A stretch of DNA of 64,000 bases from Mycobacterium dioxanotrophicus. GTDB taxonomy: Bacteria > Actinomycetota > Actinomycetes > Mycobacteriales > Mycobacteriaceae. Positions 1 to 9,118 of this stretch are shown piece after piece (position 1 is the stretch's first letter; each line of letters starts with the position of its first letter). A model generated the notes under the pieces. That model was not told the DNA's origin. It searched no databases and was given only the letters and a program-made list of their open reading frames with translations. Location of the stretch: assembly GCF_002157835.1 (NCBI RefSeq), contig NZ_CP020809.1:7502001-7566000 (forward strand), in the 5' to 3' direction. A program made the position numbers and the translations under genes.

Positions 1-702
1 GCAGCCTGGCGGGAATTCGGCCGCTCGGTGCCCCGGCCACGGGCCATCTTGGTGGTCAGCGCGCACTGGTACATCAATGCCACCGCGGTCACCGCGATGC
101 CCAGGCCACGCACCATCCACGACTTCTACGGATTTCCGCGTGAGCTGTTCGACGTGCAGTATCCGGCGCCCGGCCTGCCGGAGTTGGCCGAGGAGATCAG
201 CGACACCGTGCATCCCACCTGGGTGGGCGCCGACGTGGACAGCTGGGGCATCGACCACGGGACGTGGTCGGTGCTGGTGCACGCCTTCCCCGACGCGTCG
301 ATCCCGGTGGTGCAGTTGTCCATCAACGCCAATGAACCCGCCGACTATCACCTGCAGCTCGGAGCCAAGCTCGCCGCACTGCGCGAACGCGGCGTGCTGG
401 TGCTGGCCAGCGGCAACATCGTGCACAACCTGGCCGGGATGGACGCCGCACGTCCCGACGACGGCTACGACTGGGCGCAGCGTTTCGACGACGCCGCGCG
501 CGAGCAGGTGCTCGACTCCCCCGCCGACATCCTCACCCTCGACGCCCACCGCGACTATCCGCTGGCCGTGCCCACCCCCGACCACTTCATCCCGTTCCTG
601 TATTTCGCCGGACTTGCCTGCACCGCAACCACTTCCGCAGGGGTACTGATCAATGGCTACACCTTCGGGTCCTTGTCCATGACGGCTTACACGCTGCGCT
701 GA
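1..702 (+). CDS. LigB-type extradiol ring-cleavage dioxygenase (DODA/YgiD-like), 5' truncated
   Basis: The reading frame is open from base 1, and the residues before the first possible GTG (28) read AAWREFGRSVPRPRAI, which is family-like, so the true start lies upstream of the window. The visible 233 residues carry the SAHWY strand, a central GxDHGTWS segment and an SGNIVHN segment, typical of the DODA/YgiD branch of LigB dioxygenases. These small cytoplasmic enzymes bind a divalent metal through His and Glu and cleave catechol-type rings such as DOPA. The in vivo substrate cannot be told from the sequence. The gene ends 36 bases before an EVE-domain gene on the same strand. Confidence 0.85.
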   Translation, partial: AAWREFGRSVPRPRAILVVSAHWYINATAVTAMPRPRTIHDFYGFPRELFDVQYPAPGLPELAEEISDTVHPTWVGADVDSWGIDHGTWSVLVHAFPDASIPVVQLSINANEPADYHLQLGAKLAALRERGVLVLASGNIVHNLAGMDAARPDDGYDWAQRFDDAAREQVLDSPADILTLDAHRDYPLAVPTPDHFIPFLYFAGLACTATTSAGVLINGYTFGSLSMTAYTLR

Positions 703-738
703 GCCCGATCTGTCGGTGGCCCGCCGTAGCGTGCCGTC

Positions 739-1155
739 ATGACGTACTGGATCAACACGGTCAGCCGTGACCACGTCGCACGCGGGGTGGCCGGCGGCTT
801 CACCCAGGCCAACCATGGCAAGCCGCACATGCTGCGCAAGATGGTGCGCGGGGACTGGATCATCTTCTATTCACCGAGGACCACATTCCCCGACGGGCCA
901 CCGCTGCAGGCGTTCACCGCGATCGGCCAGGTCAGCGACGACGAGCCGTATCAAGCCGAGGTGGCCCCGGACTTCCGCCCGTGGCGCCGCGCGATGGATT
1001 TCCAAGCATGTGAGGAAGCCCCGATCCGGCCGCTGATCGACCACCTCGACTTCGTGGAAGACAAGAAGCGCTGGGGATATCGGTTCCGGTTCGGCGTGTT
1101 CGCGATCGATCAGCACGATTTCGAGGTCATCCGCTCGGCGATGAGCCCGCCGTGA
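739..1155 (+). CDS. EVE domain-containing protein
   Basis: A 138-residue protein that is a single EVE (PUA-like) domain from end to end. It begins MTYWINTVSRDHV and has the family's GDWIIFYSPR strand-turn and the GYRFRFG segment near the C-terminus. EVE domains are thought to bind modified nucleobases in DNA or RNA, and stand-alone forms occur widely in bacteria. ATG at 739 fits the conserved N-terminus. The methyltransferase gene begins 22 bases after its stop. The family assignment is firm; the ligand is unknown. Confidence 0.85.
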   Translation: MTYWINTVSRDHVARGVAGGFTQANHGKPHMLRKMVRGDWIIFYSPRTTFPDGPPLQAFTAIGQVSDDEPYQAEVAPDFRPWRRAMDFQACEEAPIRPLIDHLDFVEDKKRWGYRFRFGVFAIDQHDFEVIRSAMSPP

Positions 1156-1177
1156 TCGCGCGCCTACACTCGGACCG

Positions 1178-1846
1178 GTGACAACGACGCAGCGCCGCGG
1201 ATTCAACGACACCGTCACCCGATTCTGGAGCTTCGCCGCCCCGGCCTACGACCAGCGGTGCCTGCAGCGGTGGGTCTACCGGCCCGCACAGGACGAGGTC
1301 ATCGCCCAGCTGCGGCAGCGTGGATCGACTGACGATGATTCGTGCTCCTCGCGTGCGCGGATCGCCGACATCGCATGCGGCACCGGCATCCTGGCTGACC
1401 GCATCCAGCGGGAGTTGCTGCCCGACGAGGTGTACGGCATCGACATGTCCGAGGGCATGCTGGCGCAGGCCCGCAAACGGTCCGACCGGGTGCGGTGGAT
1501 GTCGGCCCCCGCCGAGGAACTGCCGTTCGAGGACGGATTCCTCGACGCCGTAGTGACCACGTCGGCGTTCCACTTCTTCGACCAGCCCGCCGCGCTGGCG
1601 GAATTCCACCGCGTGCTGGCCCCGGGCGGTATCGTCGCGGTGACGACCATCAGTCCGCGCCAACCGATTCCGGTGTTGCAGGCACTCTCCGCGGCGGTGT
1701 GGAGCCCCGCGCACAACCCGTCCGAATCGGAATTGCTGGCTCTGTTCGCGGGCGCCGGGTTCACCGTTGCCGACCAGCACCGGGTCCGCCGGCCGATCTG
1801 GACGCCGATCTCCGACCTGATCACCGTCGGCGTCAAACCGGCGTAG
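1178..1846 (+). CDS. Class I SAM-dependent methyltransferase
   Basis: A 222-residue UbiE/Methyltransf_11-type enzyme with a GTG start. The SAM-binding motif I region reads IADIACGTGILADRI (about 60-74). The acidic end of beta-2 (YGIDMSEGML) and the post-motif DAVVTTSAFHFF follow in the right order, and an LAPGG turn closes the Rossmann core. The acceptor substrate cannot be inferred. It lies 22 bases after the EVE gene and may be cotranscribed with it. A 16-base perfect palindrome lies just past the stop. Confidence 0.82.
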   Translation: MTTTQRRGFNDTVTRFWSFAAPAYDQRCLQRWVYRPAQDEVIAQLRQRGSTDDDSCSSRARIADIACGTGILADRIQRELLPDEVYGIDMSEGMLAQARKRSDRVRWMSAPAEELPFEDGFLDAVVTTSAFHFFDQPAALAEFHRVLAPGGIVAVTTISPRQPIPVLQALSAAVWSPAHNPSESELLALFAGAGFTVADQHRVRRPIWTPISDLITVGVKPA

Positions 1847-1867
1847 TGCCTGCCGCTTAATTAGGGA

Positions 1868-1883
1868 GCTCCGACGTCGGAGC
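1868..1883. terminator. Perfect 16-base palindrome downstream of the methyltransferase gene
   Basis: GCTCCGACGTCGGAGC is perfectly self-complementary and sits 22 bases after the methyltransferase stop. It could form a short GC-rich hairpin, but there is no T tract, and a fully symmetrical site could equally bind a protein dimer. The rest of the gap up to 2146 (about 260 bases) shows no convincing gene on either strand. Confidence 0.35.
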
Positions 1884-2146
1884 GAATTTCGGCACGTACC
1901 ACGCGAATTCCACCGAGGTAGGTCACGGCGGCACACCGCGGAATCGAACGCTGGTGTGCGCGCACAGGGGACGGTTCAGCTGCGACGGCAGAGCGGCACG
2001 GAAAGGTAGGCCCCGACCCCATCGTGATCGCGTGCTGTTGGCGTGCACCGCCATCCGCCCTTGGCTCGAAAACCTCGGGTCGACCGGCCCCACCATAGGC
2101 GAATTCGGCTGGCGGCCAGTGTTATCCGACCCGCCGGGTCACTCAC

Positions 2147-3424
2147 CTAGTTGGGCGATGGTGGTGGTTCCGGTTGGAAGGGTGTGTACCACCACCAATC
2201 GGCGCGTTCGCCGGTCGGCCCGCGATAGGGCGGAACATCGGGTGGCGGTGTGGTCGGTGGCCGCGCCAGCGAGCCGGGATGGAGTTCCCGGCCCGTGGCG
2301 TCGGTGACCGTGAGTTGGTGGGCGGGGCCGGTGATGGTGATGCCGCCCTTGTGGTGCAACCGATGGTGGTAAGGACAGAGCATCACGAGATTGTCGAGTT
2401 CGGTGGGCCCGCCGTCTTCCCAATGCCGAATGTGATGGGCGTGTAGTCCCCGGGTAGCGCCGCAGCCGGGCACCGCACAGCAGCGATCGCGATGCTCCAA
2501 GGCGCGGCGCAGGCGGCGGTTGACGGTGCGGGCGCTACGCCCCGCCCCGATCGGTTGCCCATGGCGTTCGAACCACACCTCGCACGTCGCGTCGCAGGTC
2601 AGGTAGCGCCGCTCCTCATCGGACAGCACCGGCCCCAGATGCAAGGCAGCAACCGGCTTCTCCCCATCGCGGTCGAGGTCGACATGTACGACGACGGTGG
2701 TGTGTTGCCCGTGCGGGCGGGCTGCCACGTCGGCGTCCCAGCCCGACTCGACCAGGCCCATGAAGGCATCCACGGTGTTCGGGAACGGCGGCGCATGCTC
2801 TGAGGCCTGGTCCCCATCCTCGTGGTCGCGTTTCCACGCCGCGATCAGGGCGTCGTGATGCGACTGCATCGCCGCATCGACGGTCGCTGCCTCATCGCGC
2901 GGCAGGGTGATCCGGTAGGTCGTGGAGTCGGCGTGGACCTCTTTGCGGAACGAGCGTTTGGGTTCCGGCTCGGCTTCCGGGGTGGGTTCGGGTTCGGGGC
3001 GCGGTTCCAGCTTGACCGCGGTAGGCAACTGGGTCACTGTGGCGACCGCAGCCAGCTCGGCGTAGTGCGCATCGGAGCCGTCGGCCGCACCGCCGGCGAT
3101 CACCCCCACCTGATCCAGCGACAACCGGCCCTCCCGCAGGCCCTCGACACAGAGCGGGAAGTCCTCGGCCCGTCGCGCGACCGCCACCACCGTGTCGGCG
3201 TTGTTGGGGGTGACACCGGTTTTCCAGGCCACCAACGCCGCGATCGAGCGAGCACCGGTGGCACCACACAACTCGTCGCGCTCCAGTTCGGCGACGATGT
3301 CGACGATGCGTCCGTCGATCGTGTTGCGTTGCCCGACCAGCTCGGCCAACTCCTCCAACAACACCTCTAACCGCTGCGCGGGACTCACCGCGTCAGCGTC
3401 GAAAGGTGTTGCACCCGACGGCAT
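2147..3424 (-). CDS. DUF222 / HNH endonuclease signature protein (13E12 repeat family)
   Basis: A 425-residue protein with an N-terminal helical DUF222 region (about 20-290) and a C-terminal HNH nuclease domain (about 313-360). The HNH part shows paired CxxC-type cysteines, the HAHHIRHWEDGG core and the CPYHHRLHH zinc/metal segment. This family is highly amplified in mycobacteria (13E12 repeat proteins), and members tend to recombine with one another; their biological role is poorly defined. A proline/glutamate-rich linker with PEPEPTPEAEPEPK lies near residue 150. It is 66 bases downstream of the SMC-like gene on the same strand, but given how common the family is, the link may be accidental. 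Confidence 0.85.
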   Translation of the reverse strand: MPSGATPFDADAVSPAQRLEVLLEELAELVGQRNTIDGRIVDIVAELERDELCGATGARSIAALVAWKTGVTPNNADTVVAVARRAEDFPLCVEGLREGRLSLDQVGVIAGGAADGSDAHYAELAAVATVTQLPTAVKLEPRPEPEPTPEAEPEPKRSFRKEVHADSTTYRITLPRDEAATVDAAMQSHHDALIAAWKRDHEDGDQASEHAPPFPNTVDAFMGLVESGWDADVAARPHGQHTTVVVHVDLDRDGEKPVAALHLGPVLSDEERRYLTCDATCEVWFERHGQPIGAGRSARTVNRRLRRALEHRDRCCAVPGCGATRGLHAHHIRHWEDGGPTELDNLVMLCPYHHRLHHKGGITITGPAHQLTVTDATGRELHPGSLARPPTTPPPDVPPYRGPTGERADWWWYTPFQPEPPPSPN

Positions 3425-3490
3425 AACTCATTATTGCAGCGGTCACCGACACGTTCGGGACGCTGCAACTCGACGACCCCAGCGCCAACA

Positions 3491-6400
3491 TCAGACCGGC
3501 TCGGGCACCTTCAGATCACGGCGCAGAGCGCTGAAATCGCTGATGGTCTTGGTGACCACGGTGGCGACGGGTCGCGCGTTGCGACCGGTCGCTTCGGTCT
3601 TGGACACCATCACCACGCCGTCGATGTAGGGCTGGATCGTGGTCGCGTTCTGCACGGTGGCCACGATCACCAGCTGGAAACCGAATTTGCGGAACGCTTC
3701 CAGCGCCTGTGAGGCGAACTGCGGATCGGACTTCGAGAACGCCTCGTCCAGCATCAGCTGCGCGAAAACCGGGGTGTTGTCGCCGCTGTCGGGGCTGGCC
3801 AGGTTGAAGCTCAGGGCGCCGGCCAGGCAGAACGCCATCAGTTTCTCCTGCTCGCCGCCGGAGTTGTCGCCGGCGTTGCTGTGCGTGCGGATCAATTCGT
3901 CGCTGCGCACATCCCATTCCGCGCAGTCGAACGCGAATCGGTTGCGCACGTCGAGCGCATCCCGGGTCCAGGCCCGGTCCTCAGGTGTGTTGCTGGCCAA
4001 CCGGTTTCGCAGCCGTAGAATGTCGGCGTACTGATCCAGGATGGCCTTCTTGTCACCGAGGCCAACCTCGGCGATGCGCCGCGAGATGGCCTTGACGATG
4101 TCGGTCAGCTCCGAGACCGCAGCCAGGCTGCGCGGGGTGGCCCGCAGTGTCAGCCTTGTGCCGCGGTTGAATTCGACGGCGCCCAGCCCGGTGTTCACTC
4201 GGGCGATCTGGTCGCTGATCCGGCGGGTCTCCTGTTCGGCCACCCGGTGCAGGGTCAGGATCGCGTCGGGCGCCTGCTCGGTGATGAGCCGCATCATCCG
4301 CTCGTAGGCGTCGGGCAGTTCGCGCTCGTCGATGTGGCGGCACACCGCGACGTAGTCGTGCACGCGCTCGTCGAAGTCGTCGGAGTCGTTCGGAATCGCG
4401 TCGGGGAACGAGGTATCGAAAGTGGTTATGATGCGGGCCAGTTCGTCGTATGAACGCCTGCGGCTTTCGGTCAGCTGGTCACGTTCGCGGCGGATCGCGT
4501 TGAACAACGCATCGCGGTGCGGCTCGGGGTTGAGCAGCTCGAGTTCCACGGGAATCTCGGCGGCGTAGCGGTGCAGCAGCTCACTGATGGGTTCGGACAC
4601 CGCGGCGGGCGCGAGCCGGTCCTGCAGTTCCAGCAGGCGGGTGCGACGCCTGTCCAGCTCGTCGCGACGCGTCTGGATGGCGCCGCGCCGGGTCATCAGG
4701 GTCTGGATGTCACTCCAGATCTCCTCGGCCCGCGCGCTGAGCGCCTCGATGTCGGGATTGTCGGCCAGCAGCAGCTCGTACTGTTCGCGCAGCCGGTCGG
4801 CGTGACCGTCGGCGGTCTCGGTGTCGATCTGGCTCCACTGCGGATACTGCTCGTAGATCGCCTTGCAGGCCGCGGCCTGATCACGCCACTGTTGCCGTTG
4901 GCGCGCGATCTCATCTGCGGCGTGGCGTGCCTGCTGGAAGGCGTTTTCGGCTTCGGTCAGCTCGGCGGTCAACGCGTCCAGCTTGGCCGCGATGTCGCCC
5001 TGGTAGATGTACTCCGACGGCTTGATCGGCCGACGATCGTCCTTGATGGCCAACCGGTCGGAATCCTTGTACAGGCCGGCGTCGGTCACCGCGCGACGGA
5101 ACCGGGAGAACACATCGGGAGTGTCGACGCAGATGTGGTCACCGGCGGCGGCGATCACGTCGGCTGCCTCGGCCGCGCAGGGATGCGCAGGGTCGACGAC
5201 GAACAGCTTGCCCGCCAACGTATTCGGCTCCGCGACACGACCCGTGGCGGTGACCCGGACGTGATGCAGCGCGAGCCTGCCGCGCATGTTGGTCTCGTTG
5301 ACGAACCTCAGCACCTTGGCATAGTGCTGATCGGGCACCAGCAGCCGCAGACCGACCGGCCGAAGCACCTTTTCGACTGCCAGCCGCCAGCGCGCTTCCT
5401 CGGGGCGCAGGTCCAGCAGTTCGGCGACGTATGGGAGCTCGGCCGGGTCGATACCGACTGCGCTGCAGATGTTTTCGCGCATGGCGACGGCCGACTCGGG
5501 CAGCGCCGAACCTACGTGCTCGACCCGCTTGAGCTCCTTGGCGGCGTTGTCGCGGACGATGCGCGCCGACTTCTGGGCGTACTCGGCATCGGTCGACGCG
5601 TCGCGGCCCCATTCCAGCTTGCCGAGCATCTCGGTGGCCTGCCGGGTCAATTCCTCACGCAGATTCCAGAACTCGTCGGCAGACTCGGGCGGCTCGATGC
5701 CCTGCGCGCCCACCAGCTCCTCGTAGGCCGCGCGCCGCCGCGAGACCTCTTCGGCCTGCGCTTCCGCGGCGGCCACCTGCGCCTGCAGCGGGCCGACGTT
5801 GGTGCTGGCGCCGTTGATCTGCGCGTTGAGCGAATCCCCTTCGGCCTTGGCCAGATTGAGCTGCCTGGTCAGATCGGCGTGCTCGTTGTCCAGCTGGGTG
5901 ACGTCGGCGTCCAGGGTTTCGATCTGGGCCGGGCACTGCTTGAGCCGCACATGGTCGGTGTAAGCCCGCACCAACGGTTGGTCCACCAGATCGATGATGC
6001 CCAGGTCGGAGGATTCCGAGGCGTAGCGGATCTGGATGGCCTCGATGTCGCCGAGGATCTTGCGCTTGCGCTGCGCGACGGCCAGCAGCTCGCGGGCCTC
6101 CACCAGCGGGTCGATCTGCTTGAGCGCCTCGGGCAGCCGGGCCAGGCTGTCGGGCTCGTCGAGCATGAACTCACGTACGAATTGTTCAAGCCCGCCAACG
6201 CTTTTCAGCGACTTGGCCTTGCCGAGCAGCTGCTGTGCGGCGTCGGATGCGCGGATCCCGATGGCCGCGTACAGCTGAGCCAGGTACTGCGATTCCACCT
6301 TGGTGGTGAACTTCCAGCCGTCACCTTTCCCGTCGCTGCGCTCGCCCCGGATACCCTTGAACACGCCCGTGTCGAAACGCCCTGCGGCCCAACGGTTGCA

Positions 6401-6886
6401 GACGTCTTCGATATCGAGATCACCCTCGCCCAGGACATACCGGCTCGACGAGTCGGAGCGGGATTCCCCGGTAAGCCACTTGAGCACCAGGCCGGTGATG
6501 GTGCGCCCGGTGTTGCTGCGGTATGTCACACCGACTGCAGACCAGGTGGTCCCGTCACCGCGCAGGTACATCACCTGGCTGGCGCCGCCGTCGCTGCGCT
6601 GCCCCCACGCGCCGCGCACATACTTGTCGACGGTGCGCCTGCCGGCGCTGGACCCCGCCGCGGTGTTGTCACCGGAGGCGTTGAAGTTGCGTCGGTTGAA
6701 CGGCAGGAAGCCGAGCGAAATAGCGTCCAGCAGTGAGGATTTACCGCTGCCGGAGGCACCAGCGATCAGCGAGCCGCCCGCGCTGAACGGGATCGAGTGG
6801 TAGCCGTCGAACACCCCCCAGTTGATGATCTGCAGCCGGGACAGGTGGAACTGTTCAGTCGCGGACGGCATCGTCACCACTCCCAT
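3491..6886 (-). CDS. mksB: SMC-like ATPase of an MksBEF/Wadjet-type condensin
   Basis: A 1131-residue SMC/MukB-like ATPase. The N-terminal head has a Walker A motif GASGSGKS (43-50). Long alpha-helical coiled-coil segments follow on both sides of a central hinge-like globular region (about 470-620). The C-terminal head has an ABC signature SGGEQEK (1009-1015) and a Walker B strand LMLDEAF (1044-1050). The length and split-head layout match MksB/JetC/EptC rather than canonical Smc. Such complexes extrude DNA loops, and in Wadjet form they restrict circular plasmids. The start overlaps the mksE end by 32 bases, showing one operon mksF-mksE-mksB. A second ATG five codons in is an alternative start. 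No DUF2220/DUF3322 nuclease gene follows. Confidence 0.88.
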   Translation of the reverse strand: MGVVTMPSATEQFHLSRLQIINWGVFDGYHSIPFSAGGSLIAGASGSGKSSLLDAISLGFLPFNRRNFNASGDNTAAGSSAGRRTVDKYVRGAWGQRSDGGASQVMYLRGDGTTWSAVGVTYRSNTGRTITGLVLKWLTGESRSDSSSRYVLGEGDLDIEDVCNRWAAGRFDTGVFKGIRGERSDGKGDGWKFTTKVESQYLAQLYAAIGIRASDAAQQLLGKAKSLKSVGGLEQFVREFMLDEPDSLARLPEALKQIDPLVEARELLAVAQRKRKILGDIEAIQIRYASESSDLGIIDLVDQPLVRAYTDHVRLKQCPAQIETLDADVTQLDNEHADLTRQLNLAKAEGDSLNAQINGASTNVGPLQAQVAAAEAQAEEVSRRRAAYEELVGAQGIEPPESADEFWNLREELTRQATEMLGKLEWGRDASTDAEYAQKSARIVRDNAAKELKRVEHVGSALPESAVAMRENICSAVGIDPAELPYVAELLDLRPEEARWRLAVEKVLRPVGLRLLVPDQHYAKVLRFVNETNMRGRLALHHVRVTATGRVAEPNTLAGKLFVVDPAHPCAAEAADVIAAAGDHICVDTPDVFSRFRRAVTDAGLYKDSDRLAIKDDRRPIKPSEYIYQGDIAAKLDALTAELTEAENAFQQARHAADEIARQRQQWRDQAAACKAIYEQYPQWSQIDTETADGHADRLREQYELLLADNPDIEALSARAEEIWSDIQTLMTRRGAIQTRRDELDRRRTRLLELQDRLAPAAVSEPISELLHRYAAEIPVELELLNPEPHRDALFNAIRRERDQLTESRRRSYDELARIITTFDTSFPDAIPNDSDDFDERVHDYVAVCRHIDERELPDAYERMMRLITEQAPDAILTLHRVAEQETRRISDQIARVNTGLGAVEFNRGTRLTLRATPRSLAAVSELTDIVKAISRRIAEVGLGDKKAILDQYADILRLRNRLASNTPEDRAWTRDALDVRNRFAFDCAEWDVRSDELIRTHSNAGDNSGGEQEKLMAFCLAGALSFNLASPDSGDNTPVFAQLMLDEAFSKSDPQFASQALEAFRKFGFQLVIVATVQNATTIQPYIDGVVMVSKTEATGRNARPVATVVTKTISDFSALRRDLKVPEPV

Positions 6887-7526
6887 TCAGCAGAGCTTCG
6901 AACTGCTGCTGCAGTTCGGTGATCACCGACGCCGTCATGATGGCGCTGATGACGGGGCTGACGGTGTAGCTGTCCTCGTCGTCGCGGGTCTTGCGCAGGA
7001 TGTCGAGGCCCGCAAGCCGGGCGATGGCCGCATCGATCCGTGCGGTGAACGTGACGGTGTCGCGGTCGGTGTCGTTGAGCACGCCGGAGAACAGGCCGTG
7101 GATCTCGTCCCGGGTGATCAGGAAGCTCTGGTCGCCACCCGCACGCATCATCTGCGCCAGGTGCAGCGCGAGGATCGAATCGTAGGTGCCGAGCGGTTCG
7201 CGGCGTAACAGCTTGATGCCCTTGGCGGATTCGTAGCGGGCCTGTTCGATGAAGGCGATCCCGATGTCGTCGACGATGCGCAACTGCAGGTCGAGTTCGG
7301 ACAGCCGCACGGCCAGGTCGGAGCGGTACTCCTTGACCCAGCTGTAGACGTCGGTGTCGGATTCGCTGCTGATGTAGCGCCGCGTCAACAGGTGCTGCAG
7401 GGCCCAGCAGGCCCGGTCCGGCATGGCGCTGACGTCGCCGTCGAAGCGGGGGCGACGCTGCTGCGAGGCCCGGCCGTTGCGGTCGACCTCCGGCAGTGAC
7501 GCGAAATCGATCGGTGAATCACTCAT
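6855..7526 (-). CDS. mksE: DUF4194 winged-helix subunit of the MksBEF/Wadjet complex
   Basis: A 223-residue protein of the DUF4194 (MksE/JetB) family. A disordered N-terminal stretch of about 30 residues is followed by helix-rich winged-helix domains. Examples are [15 protein letters not shown], the segment [12 protein letters not shown] and the C-terminal [17 protein letters not shown] wing. In these condensins it is the KITE-like dimer bound to the kleisin. It lies between the DUF3375 kleisin gene (28-base gap) and the SMC gene (32-base overlap). Identification rests on gene order plus family-like sequence; the operon context makes it firm. Confidence 0.85.
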   Translation of the reverse strand: MSDSPIDFASLPEVDRNGRASQQRRPRFDGDVSAMPDRACWALQHLLTRRYISSESDTDVYSWVKEYRSDLAVRLSELDLQLRIVDDIGIAFIEQARYESAKGIKLLRREPLGTYDSILALHLAQMMRAGGDQSFLITRDEIHGLFSGVLNDTDRDTVTFTARIDAAIARLAGLDILRKTRDDEDSYTVSPVISAIMTASVITELQQQFEALLNGSGDDAVRD

Positions 7527-7554
7527 GCGCGATCCGCCTGCGCTTCTCGCCGGG

Positions 7555-9009
7555 TCACGATGCGGCCCCCAGAATCGGTTCGGTGAACACGAGGTGCGGT
7601 ACCTCCATTTCGCGGTCCCTGCCGTCCAGGGATTGGAATCTGACCGTGGTGGACGCGGGGGTCTGCGAATCTCCGGCCGACCGCGGCTGCTTGAGCGCCC
7701 ACGACCACAGCACGATGACGTGACCGAGGTACGCCGAATCGAGCATGCCCACCGCGTCCGGCAGCGACACCGGGGCTTGGCGCAGCGCGGTGTTGATCAT
7801 CTCCGACATCGCCGGTGCGTCGACCTGGGTCGTCAGCGCGGCGAACGTCGACAGGTCCACCTCACCGTCAGCGACCTGCGCGGGCTTGGGCGCGGACAGG
7901 TCGTTGATTCGGAAGCTCAGTGCGCCGATCGAGCTGATGGTGTGCCGGGCCAGCGGCACGTCAAGGTCCAGGCGTGAATCCGTCAGCGACACCTTCAGCA
8001 GCGCGCGGGCGGCACCGATGGCGTCGTTGAGCTGCCGCGCCACCCCGCGGCTCTGCTCGAGAGTGCCGAAAGCGGTGAACCGCTTGACTCGCTGAGCGCA
8101 GCGCTGCTGGATACGTTCCACCTCGTCGATCTGGTGCCCGACCAACTCGAAGAAGCTCGCCATCACCTTGCGCAGCGCCGGGTCCAGCTCGGGCAGCGTC
8201 GCCGCGACGGTGGCGATGTCGGCCTCGAACTCGGCGCGCTGCTGCGGATCGTTGATCATCCGCAGGAACGCGCGGTGCGAGTCCCGGCCCGCTGAATCCC
8301 ACGCCTCCTGGTAGTCGGCGTACATCCGACGTTGCCGGTCGCGGTAGTCGGCGTTGCTGTCGATCGGATCGTCGAGTGCGGCGGTGGCCTGCTCGATCAT
8401 GCTGCCGTAGAGGCCGATGTCGGTGATCAGGCGTTCCATCTGCATCGCGATGGCGCGCGCCTCGTCGTACATGGCGGTGACATCGGGATCCGGCCGCAAT
8501 CCGGCGTCGAGCTCATCGAGCTCGGCGTGCAGGGCCGCGATCTCCGCCTCGATGCCGGCCCGGATCCGGTCAGGGTCGTTGCCGACGCGCACCGCCACCT
8601 GCTTGAGCCGCGACGCGATGCCGTTGATCGATCCACCGGTCGCGATGGTGTCGTTGCGGCGCACGCCACGCACGAAGTCCAACGCTCGGCGCGCGTCCTG
8701 GGTCAGGTAGCAGACGTTGCGCTCGTGACCGGCCCGCGTGTCGGCCACCCGGTGCAGCCAGCCCTGGCTGGCCCAGCTCTTGATGAGGGCCAACCCGGAC
8801 TGCTCCGAGTCGCCGAGTGCGGCGAGGTCACGCTCGAGACGCACCACCAGGTCGGTCTCGGCCACCGTGCCACCCGAGAGGTGACGTTCCATCAGCGTCG
8901 CGTACACGCCGAGGTTGAGGGTGGCCAAGAGCCGGACTGCGCGCGAGCCCTGAACTTCACGGTTGAGTTCGAGTAACTCGGCGGCCGACAGCGCCGCGTT
9001 GTCCTCCAC
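7555..9009 (-). CDS. mksF: DUF3375 kleisin subunit of the MksBEF/Wadjet complex
   Basis: A 484-residue protein of the DUF3375 (MksF/JetA) family, first gene of the condensin operon. It starts with a helical N-terminal domain (ALSAAELLELNREVQ) and a winged-helix-like segment (WLHRVADTRAG). A long coiled-coil middle follows, and the C-terminal domain contains PVSLPDAVGMLDSAYLG and VPHLVFTEPIL. Kleisins bridge the SMC heads. I chose GTG at 9009 because a strong ribosome site (GGGGGAAA) lies a few bases upstream; an upstream in-frame start at 9054 would add 15 residues without a comparable site. Confidence 0.85.
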   Translation of the reverse strand: MEDNAALSAAELLELNREVQGSRAVRLLATLNLGVYATLMERHLSGGTVAETDLVVRLERDLAALGDSEQSGLALIKSWASQGWLHRVADTRAGHERNVCYLTQDARRALDFVRGVRRNDTIATGGSINGIASRLKQVAVRVGNDPDRIRAGIEAEIAALHAELDELDAGLRPDPDVTAMYDEARAIAMQMERLITDIGLYGSMIEQATAALDDPIDSNADYRDRQRRMYADYQEAWDSAGRDSHRAFLRMINDPQQRAEFEADIATVAATLPELDPALRKVMASFFELVGHQIDEVERIQQRCAQRVKRFTAFGTLEQSRGVARQLNDAIGAARALLKVSLTDSRLDLDVPLARHTISSIGALSFRINDLSAPKPAQVADGEVDLSTFAALTTQVDAPAMSEMINTALRQAPVSLPDAVGMLDSAYLGHVIVLWSWALKQPRSAGDSQTPASTTVRFQSLDGRDREMEVPHLVFTEPILGAAS

Positions 9010-9118
9010 CTGATTTCCCCCATGTCGTTCGCCAGACGGTCCAAGATAGGCCACGGCACCGACATCGGGTGAAATCGGGTTGGGGTCGCCCAGGTCAGGC
9101 CTGTGCCGGCCGCCAGCC

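Noticed and set aside
4517..6736. A 739-codon plus-strand open frame antisense to mksB
   Set aside because: A shadow of high-GC coding sequence; the minus-strand frame has complete SMC motifs.
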